DNA of 64,000 bases from Kurthia massiliensis (GTDB lineage Bacteria > Bacillota > Bacilli > Bacillales_A > Planococcaceae). The notes below the pieces were generated by a model. That model made no database searches and was not told the origin of the DNA. It saw only the letters and a list, made by a program, of their open reading frames with translations. The stretch's first letter is position 1. The number at the start of each line of letters is the position of its first letter. Positions 63,840 through 64,000 of the stretch are shown here, one piece after another. Location: NCBI RefSeq assembly GCF_000285555.1, contig NZ_HE610999.1:68821-132820 (forward strand), written 5' to 3'. The position numbers and the translations under genes are program-made.

Positions 63840-64000
63840 TTGTAATAGGGTATGATAAAACTATAATGCTCCGCCTCTGTAGCTCTAGAAGGGAAGAGCG
63901 CCGGAAAACAATTGTAGCGCCGGGTCGCAAGGCAACGGTTTCAGAAGCACCGAAAAGCAAAATAGCTGAGGCAGGTGAAATTCCTAGCCGGTGAAATTCC
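63840..64000 (+). ncRNA. structured RNA of unknown class, with promoter, cut by the window edge
   Basis: TTGTAA (63840-63845), 16-bp spacer, TATAAT (63862-63867). The predicted transcript starts near 63874. GCCTC and AGCT (63873-63877, 63881-63884) pair with AGCT and GAGGC (63964-63972), closing a 90-base domain that contains CGGT/ACCG (63936-63952) and GC-rich segments unlike the surrounding DNA. After it come AGG-TGAAATT-CCT (63973-63985) and CCGG-TGAAATT-CC (63988-64000), two hairpins with the same loop. An alternative GCTCT/AGAGC stem (63882-63899) competes with part of the closing stem. No open reading frame fits. Class unknown. Confidence 0.6.

Noticed and set aside
63775-63960. 61-codon minus-strand frame
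   Set aside because: It runs antisense through the structured RNA, has no ribosome binding site and an implausible composition.
63870-64000. FMN riboswitch
   Set aside because: GGCAGGTGAAATTCCTAGCCGG resembles the FMN element start (GGGCAGGGTGAAATTCCC), but the preceding 100 bases form a closed domain and the required downstream boxes cannot be seen before the edge.
63870-64000. Group II intron 5' end
   Set aside because: Some domain I-like phrases occur, but there is no GUGYG start and no reverse transcriptase in the window.

Overview
The window is low-GC, densely coded Bacillota DNA. TrxA, QueC/QueF, CstA, NupC, a Bce-type module, EpsC-type CysE, several LysM-NlpC/P60 hydrolases and AGGAGG-type ribosome binding sites all point to Bacillales. 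Gene content and style fit the Planococcaceae/Caryophanaceae (Kurthia-like), but that placement is an inference. No rRNA, tRNA, CRISPR array or intact transposon was seen.

Layout. 0-6 kb: a cut-off NAD(P)-binding protein, a thioredoxin, small proteins of unknown function, an SH3b gene broken by an amber codon, a lipoprotein, LysR, carboxylesterase and SCP2 protein. 6-11.5 kb: an alcohol dehydrogenase plus acylating semialdehyde dehydrogenase operon, a divergent TetR gene with a 12-bp palindrome between them, and a ProP-type MFS transporter. 11.7-13.7 kb: a queF-queC-VUT transporter operon with two separate preQ1-I riboswitches. 14-25 kb: zinc-ribbon membrane protein, cardiolipin synthase, a giant S8 protease with two Fur boxes, a second thioredoxin, and a PAS protein cut by an IS1182-type transposase remnant. 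25-40 kb: NupC, GNAT/HAD genes, three decayed genes or fragments, two LysM-NlpC/P60 hydrolases, methyltransferase, TetR-pirin-DsbA-like cluster, and CstA. 40-49 kb: repeat-bearing secreted protein, bile-acid-symporter-family protein, a complete BceRSAB-like peptide sensing and efflux module with a BceR-type box, and a GGDEF protein. 49-58.7 kb: a TetR plus FtsX-type ABC exporter resembling hrtRBA, a third LysM-NlpC/P60 protein, CysE, an XRE-TPR regulator with two tiny PLDc_N membrane proteins, and a TPR-GGDEF protein.

58.8-64 kb is the accessory part and the most unusual. Small unrelated genes (GNAT, two unknowns, VOC, ASCH, membrane protein plus MarR) all lie on the minus strand. They are separated by a recurring junction element: a short hairpin ending in a conserved GGGAACGTTATT-like edge, usually followed (in gene direction) by a terminator hairpin and a second, shorter related motif. 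This has the form of an integron-like cassette array, but the motifs do not fit the canonical attC consensus. At the head of the array, running off the right edge, a promoter with a perfect TATAAT faces away from the array and would transcribe a structured RNA with a long-range closing stem and two tandem GGTGAAATTCC hairpins. The array plus this RNA is the best candidate here for an undescribed system.

Regulation visible in sequence: preQ1 riboswitches, Fur boxes, a BceR-type box, a palindrome set exactly between -35 and -10 of the SCP2 gene, TetR-type operators, and a 36-bp near-perfect palindrome over the MarR promoter.
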